Of a DNA stretch of 61,692 bases, positions 50,599-60,800 are shown in pieces. A program made the position numbers and the translations under genes. The notes beneath the pieces are model-generated. The model had not been told where the DNA came from and searched no databases. It saw only the letters and a program-made list of their open reading frames with translations. Position 1 is the first letter of the stretch. Every line of letters starts with the position of its first letter. The DNA lies in the NCBI GenBank assembly GCA_934247225.1, contig CAKQJE010000015.1:1-61692 (forward strand). The letters run 5' to 3'. The stretch is from an uncultured Clostridia bacterium (GTDB lineage: Bacteria > Bacillota > Clostridia > Christensenellales > Borkfalkiaceae).

Positions 50599-51603
50599 TT
50601 AAACAATCTGAGTCTGCAAAGCGGTTATAGCGACCGCCGCGACTATATCTTCCATATGGCAACCTCTCGAAAGGTCGTTTATGGGTTTTGCAAGACCCTG
50701 GCAAAGCGGACCTACCGCCTGGAAACCGCCGAGTCTTTCGGTGTTTTTATAGTTGCTGTTGCCCGCGTCGAGGTCGGGGAAAATCAATACGTTCGCATGA
50801 CCTGCGACGGGAGATCCGGGAGCTTTGCTCGCGCCGACTTCGGGAACGATAGCCGCGTCGAACTGCAATTCGCCGTCCGCAAGATATTCGGGGCAGATTT
50901 CGTGGAATTTCGCGACAGCCGCCGTAACTTTATCTACGTCCGCGTGCTTTGCGGATCCTTTCGTGGAGTGAGAAATGAAAGCTATTCTCGGATTTATGCC
51001 CGCGATAGCTATCGCGCTCTTTGCCGAAGACTGAGCAATGAATGCGAGTTCTTCGCTCGTCGGATTCTGATTAAGACCGGAGTCTGCGTAAATGTAGCAG
51101 CCGTCTTCGCAATATTTGTTGCCGCCTTCGGGAGCGATCATAAGGAAATACGCCGAAACGATAGGCGTTCCCTTTGCGGTTTTGATAACTTGAAGACCGG
51201 GGCGAAGAGTGTTTGCCGTGGAATGGCACGCGCCCGAGACCATACCGTCGACGTCGCCCGCTTTAAGCATAAGCGCGCCGTACATCGTGTAATCCTTGGC
51301 AAGAGTTTCTCTCGCAAGTTCGATCGTCATTCCCTTGGCTTTGCGAAGCTCGGTTAAAAGCTGAGCGTATTCCTCGGTTTTTTCGTAAGTTTTCGGGTCG
51401 ATGATATTAACGCCCGAAAGATCGATTTCGGGGTTATTCTTCTTTATTTCGTCGGGATTGCCGAGAAGGGTTATTCTCGCAACGCCTTCTTTTACGGAAA
51501 CGGCGGCAGCCTCTACGACTCTTTTGTCCTCTCCTTCGGGAAGAACGATGTGTTTGTTGAGTTTTATCGCTCTACTTTTGATGTCGTCCAAAACTTTTGA
51601 CAT
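50599..51603 (-). CDS. pta: Phosphate acetyltransferase
   Basis: 334 residues from the ATG at 51603, where AAAGGAG gives correct spacing; an ATG at 51642 lies in the leader. It is a short-form Pta (no N-terminal regulatory domain) with HIVLPEGEDKRVVEAA, DGMVSGACHSTANTLRP and GFQAVGPLCQGLAKPINDLSRG. It makes acetyl phosphate from acetyl-CoA for AckA. Confidence 0.96.
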   Translation of the reverse strand: MSKVLDDIKSRAIKLNKHIVLPEGEDKRVVEAAAVSVKEGVARITLLGNPDEIKKNNPEIDLSGVNIIDPKTYEKTEEYAQLLTELRKAKGMTIELARETLAKDYTMYGALMLKAGDVDGMVSGACHSTANTLRPGLQVIKTAKGTPIVSAYFLMIAPEGGNKYCEDGCYIYADSGLNQNPTSEELAFIAQSSAKSAIAIAGINPRIAFISHSTKGSAKHADVDKVTAAVAKFHEICPEYLADGELQFDAAIVPEVGASKAPGSPVAGHANVLIFPDLDAGNSNYKNTERLGGFQAVGPLCQGLAKPINDLSRGCHMEDIVAAVAITALQTQIV

Positions 51604-51651
51604 TTCAAAGCTCCTTTTTTTACCCGCGGGAATATCTTTCATAAAAAAAGG

Positions 51652-51678
51652 TTGATATTTTCGCCCCGTTGGTATAAT
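51652..51678 (+). promoter_or_regulatory. Possible promoter of tmcAL
   Basis: TTGATA (51652-51657) and TATAAT (51673-51678) with a short 15-base spacer, inside the pta leader. It faces the pta promoter, and the two transcripts would overlap. Confidence 0.4.
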
Positions 51679-51702
51679 ATATATTTATAAGTTTATACTT
51701 GC

Positions 51703-51731
51703 ATTATACACCAAAAAAAGATAAATATCAA
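51703..51731 (-). promoter_or_regulatory. Promoter of pta-ackA
   Basis: On the minus strand, TTGATA (51726-51731), a 17-base spacer and TATAAT (51703-51708), with a leader of about 93 bases. Confidence 0.75.
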
Positions 51732-51747
51732 TCGAAAGGAGCGACTT

Positions 51748-52923
51748 TTGAAAATTTGTTTCGCCGTTTGCGAATATAATCCCTTTCACAACGGACATCT
51801 TTATCATCTCGAATATATCAGAAAGGAACTGAAACCTGATTACGTCGTCATCGTTATGAGCGGCGATTTCACCCAGCGCGGAGAGATTGCCGCTATGGAC
51901 AAGTATACGCGGGCGATACACGCCGTTAAAGCGGGGGCGGACGCCGTTATCGAACTTCCGACCGTTTTCGCCACGGCTAACGCCGAAATTTTCGCAAAAG
52001 GCGCGATTAAACTCATAAACTACTGTGGCGGCGAAAAAACCCTTTGTTTCGGTACGGAAAGCGGCGAAAAGACGAAACTCGTCTCTACCGCTTCCGCTCT
52101 TCTCACAGAAAGCAGAGAATTTAAAAAGATATACAAAGAAGAACTTAAAACGGGCGTGACTTCGATAAAAGCAAAATGCAACGCTTTGGAAAAGCTGAAT
52201 ATCGAAAATCTCGATTTCGACCTTTTGAAAAGCCCGAACAACATTTTAGGTATCGAGTACGCGAAAGCCGTTATTCAAAGCAAAGCGGATATCGATTTGC
52301 AACCGATAATCCGAAAAGGCGCGGGATATAACGACGAAGTTTTATACGACGAAATTTCTTCCGCCTCCGCAATACGGCTTGCGATTTCGGAAGGAAAAAA
52401 GAAAAAGACGAAAAAATGCGTTCCCGATTTCGTTTACGACGATCTGCCCGACGTTCTGCCGTCCGCGGACGATCTCATTTTTTACGCGGCGATAAAATCC
52501 TCGGGCGAAGAACTCGAAAAAGTTCTCGACTGCACCGAGGGGCTTGAAAACAGAATAAAAGCTTTGACGAGGGATTGCGACTGCCTGACCTGTCTCGTGG
52601 ACAAAATAAAAACCAAACGTTACACGAAAACGCGGCTCAACCGCATACTTCTCGCGAATATGCTCGGGATAGACGAAAAGCTCGTAAGAAGGTGTCTTAA
52701 CTCGGAATTGTATTTAAAAATTTTAGCCGTAAACAAAAATAAAACGGAAATTCTGTCTTTACTGCAAGGCGAAAACGACGTGCCTATGCTGACGAGAAAA
52801 AGCGATTTCAAAAAGCTTTCGGGTGTGGCGAAAGACAGCTTTTTAAAAGACGTAACCGCTATGGAAATTTTCGATTTCGCGGCGAAGACCAAAACAAACG
52901 AATTCGATATGAAAATCGTTTAA
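51748..52923 (+). CDS. tmcAL: tRNA(Met) cytidine acetate ligase TmcAL
   Basis: 391 residues starting at a TTG codon (51748) with AAAGGAG at proper distance; no ATG fits. The nucleotidyltransferase motif AVCEYNPFHNGHLYHLE opens the protein, and IVMSGDFTQRGE, NNILGIEYAKA and SASAIR follow, as in YlbM. TmcAL uses acetate and ATP to make N4-acetylcytidine at the wobble position of elongator tRNA-Met. It is divergent from pta-ackA, which makes acetate, a notable metabolic link. Confidence 0.93.
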   Translation: MKICFAVCEYNPFHNGHLYHLEYIRKELKPDYVVIVMSGDFTQRGEIAAMDKYTRAIHAVKAGADAVIELPTVFATANAEIFAKGAIKLINYCGGEKTLCFGTESGEKTKLVSTASALLTESREFKKIYKEELKTGVTSIKAKCNALEKLNIENLDFDLLKSPNNILGIEYAKAVIQSKADIDLQPIIRKGAGYNDEVLYDEISSASAIRLAISEGKKKKTKKCVPDFVYDDLPDVLPSADDLIFYAAIKSSGEELEKVLDCTEGLENRIKALTRDCDCLTCLVDKIKTKRYTKTRLNRILLANMLGIDEKLVRRCLNSELYLKILAVNKNKTEILSLLQGENDVPMLTRKSDFKKLSGVAKDSFLKDVTAMEIFDFAAKTKTNEFDMKIV

Positions 52924-52965
52924 TTATATAAGATTTACGACAACACTTTTTCAAATATTATTACT

Positions 52966-53034
52966 TGCCTTCCCCAATCGGGGAAGGTGGCAAATCGAGC
53001 GGCTTTCCGCGATGATTTGACGGAAGAGGACAAA
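52966..53034. repeat. REP/MITE-like intergenic hairpin element
   Basis: CCTTCCCC (52968-52975) pairs with GGGGAAGG (52980-52987). A second nested structure, CAAATC...GATTTG with an inner GCGG/CCGC stem, follows, ending near ACGGAAGAGG. This layout resembles short dispersed palindromic repeats common between genes in Clostridia. There is only one copy in this window. Confidence 0.5.
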
Positions 53035-53076
53035 AAAAGACTACATAACCATTTTCTGATGGATTTGCAGTCTTTT
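53035..53076. terminator. Imperfect bidirectional terminator
   Basis: Arms 53035-53051 and 53060-53076 begin AAAAGACT and end AGTCTTTT, with a CCAT/ATGG inner stem and about three mismatches. It separates tmcAL and the small HTH gene. Confidence 0.6.
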
Positions 53077-53080
53077 AACT

Positions 53081-53320
53081 TTAAACGTCTATGTTATCCG
53101 TTTTGAATAACGGACTGTCGAAAAACTCGACGATTTCAATTCCAAACCCTTGACACAATTCGAAAATAATGCGTAAGTTTACGGAATTATTGCGTTTTTT
53201 CTTTATATCGGCAATGGTTGTTTGATTAACTCCCGTAAGCATAGAAAGCCGATAAGCTGTCAAATGTTTTTCGTTCATCAACTCGGTAAGCCTTACAGAC
53301 AACGCCTCGGAAACAGTCAT
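53081..53320 (-). CDS. Small XRE-family HTH protein
   Basis: 79 residues, essentially one Cro/C1-type HTH domain: LTAYRLSMLTGVNQTTIADIK is the HTH core, followed by NLRIIFELCQGFGIEIVEFF, the usual end of single-domain XRE proteins. GGGGCGAG precedes the ATG. It lies 15 bases after the SDR gene and could be cotranscribed. Its target is unknown. Confidence 0.85.
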   Translation of the reverse strand: MTVSEALSVRLTELMNEKHLTAYRLSMLTGVNQTTIADIKKKRNNSVNLRIIFELCQGFGIEIVEFFDSPLFKTDNIDV

Positions 53321-53335
53321 ATCTCGCCCCGCATT

Positions 53336-54160
53336 TTAATCGAATATATCTTCGAATAATTTCATTTTGGATTTTTTGAGAATTTTTCGGATAATTTTCG
53401 TCGTTGTTTTCGGCATAAGCTTATAAAAGAAATTCATAAGCTTCGCGTCGAAGCCGAAAATCATTCTTCTTTTGCCCTTTTCTATGCCTTTGAAAATTTT
53501 ATTCGCCATTTTTTCGGCGGGCATACTCATTTTATAAAGCAATTTGTTTTCCTCAAACGAGGTGTTTTGTGAGCGGAAAATATCCGTGCGCGCAAATCCC
53601 GGCATAACCGTCGCGACGTACGCTTTTCCCCTTAACTCCTCGCCGAGAATTTCGGAATAAGCCTTAAAAGCCGATTTCGAAGCCGAATATGCCGAAGTTC
53701 CGACGATAGAACACAGTGCCGACGCGCTCGATATGTTTACGATTATCGGCATATCGGCGCCGTCCGTAAGACCGAATAAAGCCTCGACGGCGTAAACCGC
53801 AGAAAAAAAGTTTGTTTTCATAACGTTTTCGGTATCTTCCGACGAAACGCCCGTCACCTTTTTAAACGGCGGAAAAACGCCCGCGCAGTTTATTATTCCG
53901 TCGATATGTCCGTAATTTTCCTTTATATCCGCGGCGAGCTTAACCCAATTTTCTTTAACCGTCACGTCGAAAATTTCAGCTTGAAAACGCTCGGCTTTTT
54001 CGCCGAGTTTTTCTTTGAAATTCCGAAATTTTTCCTCGCTTCTGCCGATACCTATAACCTTACAGTTTTTTCCGATAAGTTTTTCGGCAATGAGCCTGCC
54101 AAGCCCCGAGGAAGCGCCGGATACTACGAATATTTTGTTTTTAAGTTCGTTCTTTCTCAT
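53336..54160 (-). CDS. Short-chain dehydrogenase/reductase
   Basis: 274 residues from the ATG at 54160; a GTG two codons earlier is possible. Classical SDR motifs are visible: VVSGASSGLGRLIAEKL (cofactor), NCAGVFPPF, catalytic Ser in NISSASALCS and YSASKSAF. The C-terminal 50 residues are basic and amphipathic, as in membrane-associated SDRs acting on lipids or ketones. The substrate is not assignable. Confidence 0.88.
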   Translation of the reverse strand: MRKNELKNKIFVVSGASSGLGRLIAEKLIGKNCKVIGIGRSEEKFRNFKEKLGEKAERFQAEIFDVTVKENWVKLAADIKENYGHIDGIINCAGVFPPFKKVTGVSSEDTENVMKTNFFSAVYAVEALFGLTDGADMPIIVNISSASALCSIVGTSAYSASKSAFKAYSEILGEELRGKAYVATVMPGFARTDIFRSQNTSFEENKLLYKMSMPAEKMANKIFKGIEKGKRRMIFGFDAKLMNFFYKLMPKTTTKIIRKILKKSKMKLFEDIFD

Positions 54161-54180
54161 CGGCACCCCGACAGGTTAAT

Positions 54181-54879
54181 TTATTTTCGGATACGATTTT
54201 TTCCGTCGATAATCTGCAATGCGAGAATGACCGCCAGCGGAATCCACACAGCCGCGACGGCTATATACCCGACGGCGTCCGATATAAGCGTTCCCGCGAC
54301 AACCCCGCACACAAACAAAAGCATAAACGAAAGAAAATAAACGCCTTCGAAAAGCTTCGATTTGTTCTTCTCAATCGCGCCGAGCGTGAGGTTCTGAACG
54401 GCAAGCCGCAAATTGTTGGTACACATAACCGACGTAAATCCGCTTTCGCCGACCATACGGAAAAATTCATACTGCAAAGCGCACGAAAATGATATGATAA
54501 GGTTTAAGGCGAGCTTGTTACTCTCGCCGTTTCCCGCCAGAATCACGCATACGCCTATGGCAAAAGCTTCGATAAAAATCGAAATGAAATTGCCCGCTTT
54601 CACCTTTCCGAGAGCTGCCGCAACCGCAACGCCGAAAACGAATGCCGCGATCGACAAAAGCAAATAGTCGAAAGGTTTGCCCTCTATGGCGAAAATCACG
54701 CATTTTATGATATTGCCCGTCTGCATATTGGCGAATACGCCGTCCAAAAGAACGTAGGCGTACGCGCTTAAATAACCGCCGATAAGCGTAAAAAGCCACG
54801 CCGTGAAAAGAGGCAGCGGCGGCTTTTTATTGATAGATTTTTTATTCTGTTGTTCAGTCAAGTTCGATGTAACTGTCAC
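54181..54879 (-). CDS. YoaK/DUF1275 family membrane protein
   Basis: 232 residues with about six helices. The signature is GGYLSAYAYVLLDGVFANMQTGN near the N-terminus and VMCTNNLRLAVQNL later. The start is a GTG at 54879 with GGAG 6 bases upstream, overlapping the purA 3' end by 26 bases; a TTG at 54861 is an alternative. The function of DUF1275 is not established. Confidence 0.83.
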   Translation of the reverse strand: MTVTSNLTEQQNKKSINKKPPLPLFTAWLFTLIGGYLSAYAYVLLDGVFANMQTGNIIKCVIFAIEGKPFDYLLLSIAAFVFGVAVAAALGKVKAGNFISIFIEAFAIGVCVILAGNGESNKLALNLIISFSCALQYEFFRMVGESGFTSVMCTNNLRLAVQNLTLGAIEKNKSKLFEGVYFLSFMLLFVCGVVAGTLISDAVGYIAVAAVWIPLAVILALQIIDGKNRIRK

Positions 54880-56125
54880 GCTCTGCTCCGACCGAAACGT
54901 ATTTTATCTTGCAACCGACTGCTTTTTCGAGATAACGTATATACTTGATTGCGTTTTCGGGAAGATCTTCGGCTTTTCTGCATCCTGAAATGTCGCTGCC
55001 GAAACCGTCGAGATATTCGTAAATCGGTTTCGCTCTTTCAAGCTCTTCGCCGAACGGGAATTTTTCCACTCTCTTGCCGTCGATTTCGTATGCGACGCAT
55101 ACGGGAATTTTTTTCATATACGACAAAATGTCGATTTTAGTAAGCGCGATACACGTTGCGCCCTGAATTTTAACGCCGTAACGGGAAGCGACCACGTCGA
55201 AACCGCCTACTCTTCTCGGTCTGCCCGTGGCAACGCCGTATTCTCCGCCCGCTTTACGAAGTTCTTCGGCTTCGTCTCCGAACATTTCGCAGGTGAAAGG
55301 TCCTTCGCCGACGCAGGTGGAATAAGCTTTCATAACGCCTACGACGTTATCGAGTTTGTGTTCGGGTATACCCGCGCCGATGGGCGCGTAAGCCGCGATC
55401 GTCGAGGACGAAGAAGTGTACGGGAAAATGCCGAAATCGATATCGCGGAGCGCGCCGAGCTGAGCTTCGAACAAAAGGTTTTTGCCTTCCTTTACGGCTT
55501 CATCGAGATATTCGCCCACGTCGCAGACGTAATCTACGAACGGAGTTCCGAATTTGTCGAGCCAGGCGTACATATCCTCGGCTTTAACGGGGGGAACGCC
55601 GTATGCCGTTACGAGAAGGTTTTTCCATTCCACGATATCGGCGATTTTGCCTTTAAGCGAAGCAAGGTGCTTCAAATCGCCCATACGGAACGTCTTTTTC
55701 ATATATTTGTCCGAATAAACGGGCGCTATTCCGCGGCGGGTGGAACCGAATTTTCTGTCTTTGAGTCTGTCCTCTTCGAGACCGTCCAGAAGCTTGTCGT
55801 AAGGCATGCAAATCGTCGCCTTATCGCTTATTTTGAGGTGCTTAGGAGTGATTTCTATTCCCGCTTTGCGAAGCTTTTCGATTTCGCCCGCAAGGTGTTC
55901 TATATCGATAACCATTCCGGGTCCCATCACGTTTACCGTTTCGTCTCTTAAAATACCCGAAGGAAGAAGATTGAGAGCGAATTTGCCCTTTTCGTTTACT
56001 ACGGTGTGTCCCGCGTTATTTCCGCCCTGATAACGGATGATAACGTTGTAATTTTCGGAAAGAAGGTCAACCATTCTGCCCTTTCCTTCGTCGCCCCAAT
56101 TGATACCTACGATCGATGTAAGCAT
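54854..56125 (-). CDS. purA: Adenylosuccinate synthetase
   Basis: 423 residues, full length. WGDEGKGRMVDLL (GTP loop), YQGGNNAGHTVV, GSTRRGIAPVYSDK and TGRPRRVGGFD are diagnostic. It joins IMP and aspartate with GTP to form adenylosuccinate. AGGAG precedes the ATG. It is followed by DUF1275 and preceded by purB, the next enzyme in AMP synthesis. Confidence 0.97.
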   Translation of the reverse strand: MLTSIVGINWGDEGKGRMVDLLSENYNVIIRYQGGNNAGHTVVNEKGKFALNLLPSGILRDETVNVMGPGMVIDIEHLAGEIEKLRKAGIEITPKHLKISDKATICMPYDKLLDGLEEDRLKDRKFGSTRRGIAPVYSDKYMKKTFRMGDLKHLASLKGKIADIVEWKNLLVTAYGVPPVKAEDMYAWLDKFGTPFVDYVCDVGEYLDEAVKEGKNLLFEAQLGALRDIDFGIFPYTSSSSTIAAYAPIGAGIPEHKLDNVVGVMKAYSTCVGEGPFTCEMFGDEAEELRKAGGEYGVATGRPRRVGGFDVVASRYGVKIQGATCIALTKIDILSYMKKIPVCVAYEIDGKRVEKFPFGEELERAKPIYEYLDGFGSDISGCRKAEDLPENAIKYIRYLEKAVGCKIKYVSVGAERDSYIELD

Positions 56126-56164
56126 ATTTAATCTCCTGTATTTAATAAAAAATTTTTATCGTTT

Positions 56165-56274
56165 TTCGTTGCGCCGTGCCGCCTTCATCTCGCCGTACCG
56201 TTTGCCGAATACGGGTCGGACTAAGCATTTATTTTTTCGCGCCGTTCCGCCCTGCCGAATGCGGGTCGGACTTA
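56165..56274. repeat. Degenerate 50-bp tandem repeat between purA and purB
   Basis: A block ending in TGCCGAATACGGGTCGGACT (56203-56222) recurs 50 bases later (56253-56272) with one change. The preceding CGCCGT-rich bases also repeat loosely. The second copy runs into the purB stop codon region. Confidence 0.65.
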
Positions 56275-57702
56275 AACGTTTACAACGGCTTTAAGACCTA
56301 AAAGGTCGGCGTTTTTGTCGAGTATGTCTTTTTTAACGTCGGCGAGGAATAATTCCGTCTGACGTTTCGCAAGCCCGCAGAAGCCGTGCGCGTTCATCGT
56401 TTTTTCGATTTCTTCTCTCGTAAGATGAAGTTCATCATCGTTTAAAAGTCGGTCTATAAGATCATTATCGCCGCCTTTTTCCTTGACGTTGCGCCCCGCC
56501 TCTATCGAATGAACGCGGATTTTTTCGTGCGCGACCTGCCTGTCGAAACCTTTTTCTTCGACGAGATACATAAGCACGTTTTCCGTCGCCATAAACGGAA
56601 GTTCGCTGTTAAGATTTTTCTCTATCACTTTCGGATAAACCTTTAAACCCGAAATTACGTTTATATAAAGATTGAGTATTCCGCTCGTAGCGAGGAACGC
56701 CTCGGGAACGGAAATACGCTTGTTTGCCGAGTCATCGAGCGTACGTTCGAGCCACTGCTGCGCCTCCGTTATCGCGGGGTTTAAGCTGTCTATCATAACA
56801 TATCTCGCGAGCGAGGCTATTCTTTCGCTTCGCATCGGATTTCTTTTGTATGCCATTGCCGACGACCCGATCTGATTGGTTTCGAACGGCTCGTCAACCT
56901 CTTTCATATGGCACATAAGCCTTATGTCGGAAGAAAATTTCGCGGCGGACTGAGCTATATCGGACAAAACGCTAAGGACGTAAGAGTCGATTTTTCTGGA
57001 ATACGTCTGCCCCGAAACGGGAACGATTTTGTCGAAACCGAATTTTTCCGCGATGAGCTTTTCGAGCTTGAAAACTTTTTCTTCGTCGTCGAAAAGTTGA
57101 AGAAAGCTCGCGCCCGTACCTGTGGTACCCTTACAACCGAAGAAAGCCAAACCCGAAAGCTCGAAATCGAGCCTTTTTAAGTCTTCCGCAAGGTCGTTGA
57201 GCCAAAGCGTGGCGCGTTTTCCGAGCGTGGTCGGCTGAGCCGCCTGAAAATGCGTATATGCGAGAATCGGGAGATCCTTATACTCGTCCGCGAAATCGTA
57301 AACGGCTTTTATCGCGTTCACGAGAAGCGCCTTTATTTCGTTCAAGCCCTCGCGCATAAGAGTTATATCCGTGTTGTCGGTTACGAAACACGAAGTCGCG
57401 CCGAGATGGATTATCGGGCGAGCCTTGGGACACACTTCGCCGTAAGCGTAAATATGCGCCATAACGTCGTGGCGAAGCTTTTTCTCGAATTCGTTTTCTT
57501 TGTCGTAATCGATATCGTCGATATGCGCTTTCATTTCGGCTATCTGCTCGTCCGTTATCGAAAGTCCGAGCTGCTTCTCGCTTTCCGCAAGCGCGACCCA
57601 GAGTTTCCGCCAGGTGGAATACCTGTTGTCGGGGGAAAATATCCGCTGCATTTTTTCGTCCGCATATCTTTCGCAAAGCGGACTTACATATTTATCTTTC
57701 AT
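56272..57702 (-). CDS. purB: Adenylosuccinate lyase
   Basis: 476 residues from the ATG at 57702 (GGAGAGG upstream); an earlier in-frame ATG at 57765 adds 21 atypical residues. Fumarase/aspartase-superfamily signature SSAMAYKRNPMRSE, plus HLGATSCFVTDN and AYTHFQAAQPTTLGKR. It cleaves adenylosuccinate and SAICAR, acting twice in purine synthesis. Confidence 0.95.
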   Translation of the reverse strand: MKDKYVSPLCERYADEKMQRIFSPDNRYSTWRKLWVALAESEKQLGLSITDEQIAEMKAHIDDIDYDKENEFEKKLRHDVMAHIYAYGEVCPKARPIIHLGATSCFVTDNTDITLMREGLNEIKALLVNAIKAVYDFADEYKDLPILAYTHFQAAQPTTLGKRATLWLNDLAEDLKRLDFELSGLAFFGCKGTTGTGASFLQLFDDEEKVFKLEKLIAEKFGFDKIVPVSGQTYSRKIDSYVLSVLSDIAQSAAKFSSDIRLMCHMKEVDEPFETNQIGSSAMAYKRNPMRSERIASLARYVMIDSLNPAITEAQQWLERTLDDSANKRISVPEAFLATSGILNLYINVISGLKVYPKVIEKNLNSELPFMATENVLMYLVEEKGFDRQVAHEKIRVHSIEAGRNVKEKGGDNDLIDRLLNDDELHLTREEIEKTMNAHGFCGLAKRQTELFLADVKKDILDKNADLLGLKAVVNV

Positions 57703-57870
57703 AAGTTTCGTAGCCTCTCCGAAAACAAACAGAAGTATTATATTACTTTCTCTTCCGTTTTGCAATCGGCTGAATATGTTTTAACCAAAATATTTATTTA
57801 TATCTCTTATTATTTTTGCCCGATATTAAAGCTTTCGGATCTGCCCTATATTAAAGCTTTCGAAAACCCC

Positions 57871-60800
57871 TTACGCGAAAATCATTCCGAGATACTTGAA
57901 GAAGAATTTATACAGGAACACGAACGTCGGGAACACGAGGAAGAACGCGATCAAAACCGCCGACAAGGCATAAGCCATATACGGGATAACGATCTCCGCT
58001 TTTTCGAGAACGAAAGGCATTTTCTTCTTTAAAGCCATATAAAGCGCGACGATAAGTCCGCCTGCGATAAGTCCGAACAAAATGTATTTATAGTACGGCG
58101 ATTTATACTTTATAGTAACCTTGTTCACGCCCTCTTCGAGTTCGATTATCATAAAATCGAGATCGTTTTCGATAAGCTCGGTTTTCCTGCCGTTCACTTT
58201 CACCTCGTAACCTTCGAGGTCGACGTAATTAATATAAAGATACTGCCCTTTTTTCGCCGTGAATTCGGGAATCATTATTTCGTTTTTCGCCAATTTGTAT
58301 TCGACCGCGTTTTCTTCGAGTTTCGCTTTAAGCTCGGGGATATCGGAAGCGGTTATTCTGCTTTTACCCGAAACGGAACCGCTTAAAAAGTCGTACACGG
58401 CGACTTCCGACAAATTTCTGCTGTTGCTGTCTCCCGGGACTTTAAGTTCGCAGCCGTCGACGACGGCGCACATGGGAAGAACGTTTTCGTTTTCGTAAAC
58501 GATATATTTCGGCGTGTTTATCCGAACGGTGATTTCCTTGCCGTCGTCGAGATAAATTCTGAGAGCCACAAACGCGTTGGAGCCGCTCGACGATTTGCCG
58601 TAATTAAACGTCGCCTCCGCGCTTTCGAAATCGTTCGTATTGAAAATTATATACGCCGACGACTCGCCCGAAACTTTATAAACCGAACCGCTCTTTTTCC
58701 ATTTTTCGGACTCTATCGCGTTCATTTTGTCGCTGCCGTTCAGCGAAAAACCGTTAAGTTCGGCTGTTATACGATGCCCTACTACCCTTACCGTTTTTAC
58801 CCTGGAAGAAGAAACGGCAAAATAGAACAAATTGCCGTTTATATAGCAACCGTAACCGCTGTTTTCGGCTTTTATCGAAACGGAAATGTCCGTTTTGGGA
58901 ACAAGACCCTCGTAGTCTCCTTTCGGTTCGTTTACATAATGAACTCTTTCCCCGCCGTTACCGCTGTCGACAACGATTTCGGCGCACGGTTTTTCGAATC
59001 CGTATATGTTTGTCTTTTTGTAGTATTTTCTGCTGCTTGCGTCGCTTTCGTCGCCGTTGTAAAGGTTGTAAACGATATATTTATATCCTACGACCGCGTC
59101 GGCAAAAACTCCGCCGCTTGAAGTTTTCGTACTGTTCTGCCCGTTGCCGTCATACCCGAATTTTTTCTGAACGGTGATGTTTTTTGCGTCCGCCATGGAA
59201 CTGAAAAGCGAATGCGCGTAGCCGTGATGAACGAGCGGAGAATCGGACGAAGTATATCCGCTGTACTTGTAGTTTTTGTAACGATAGTAATTTTCTCCGT
59301 AAGTTCCGTTCACGCCGTTTACCAATTCGTCGTATGCCGAATAGTTTTCGATCTGTCCGCCCTGGCGATCGCCTTTGACGAGAGAGAAATTGAAAAATAC
59401 CGTTTGCGAAAGCGACAAAACGCACAACACGCAGACAACATCTTTGAATTTCACGTTGAGATATTTAATGAAAATAAGCGCCGCGACAAACACGAGCGTT
59501 ACGATCATAAACAGAATTATTGTCGCTTCGAGTCCGCCCTCGGAGTGCGCGAAAACGGGGAAAAAGTCGCCGAAAGGCATATTGCTTTCGTTCATCGAAT
59601 TCCATTCCATAAACGCCGAAACGAGCTTGCTTGTTTTAAACTCTCCGTCGTAAATGAAATTGAAAAATCTGAACGTGAAAAACACGCCCGCACACACGAG
59701 AATACATATCGCGATACCGCCGACATAAGCTTTCGTTTGAGCCTTTTTATCTTCCGTTTTCACGGCTTCTCCGCCCTCGGAATTCTTCGTTTTATCGCCG
59801 CCCGACTCTTCTTTTTCTCTTCTCTTTTCGATAATCATCGTAAGCCCTTTCGAAGCGACGATAAGCCCGAATCCGTCCAGAAGGAAGCCGAAACGAAGCG
59901 CGTAAGACATATACGAACCCATATTGAGAAGAAGCATGCTTTCGTTCACGATACACGGCAAAATAAGGATAAGAAACGCGACTATCGAAAACAGCGCGAA
60001 TTTATCCCCTTTTTTGGAACATATGAAATAGTAGCAACCGAGAAAAATAAAGGTCGAATTGCAAAAGATATAAGCGAATTTTTCGTAAATATGCTCGACA
60101 AGCTTTCCGTTGTCGAGTTCGGACTTGGTTAAAATTCTGAATATTTCCGAGAAAATACCCGTATTTCTGCCCGCTTTCGTGTAAGCGTAAAGAGCTGGAA
60201 CCATAAGCGGCAAGGCTATCGCGACCGCCAGCACGAACCCGAAGCACATTCTCGTAAGCTTATGTTTTCTTTCTTCTTTGTTCACGCAGAAAATTATATA
60301 CGCCGTAAGCACGGGGAAAAGCAGGAAAAACGAGAAACACGCAATAGAAAAACATGCGTAAATCATACACGCAAGCCCCGCGACGAAAAGCCTTAAATCG
60401 TCTTTTTCGATAAGCGTTATAAATCCCGCGATCATAACGGGAACGTAAATCGAAAGGTCGACCCATACGATATAAGTATTTGCGACGTACAAGTAGCCGC
60501 CGTAAGCATACAAAAGCCCCATAACAACGGCAAGATAATCGGGAATCGACTTAAAATACTTTCTCACGAACCAGAAAGCGGAAATTCCCGAACAAGCCAC
60601 TTTAAGCGGAAGAACGAAACTGACCATATGGAAAGTATGCCCCTCTCCGCCGAGCAGAAAAATGAACGAAAACGGACTTATCAGGCAATACGCAAGCGAG
60701 CCGAACATATCCATTCCCCCGCCGATATAAAAGGTATGAAACAATCCGCTTTCGCCCTTAAAAACGGAAAAAAGATGTTCCATAAACGGGTTTTCCTGCG

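Noticed and set aside
56126..57870. Purine riboswitch near purA or purB
   Set aside because: No conserved aptamer core or terminator switch is visible in the short intergenic regions.
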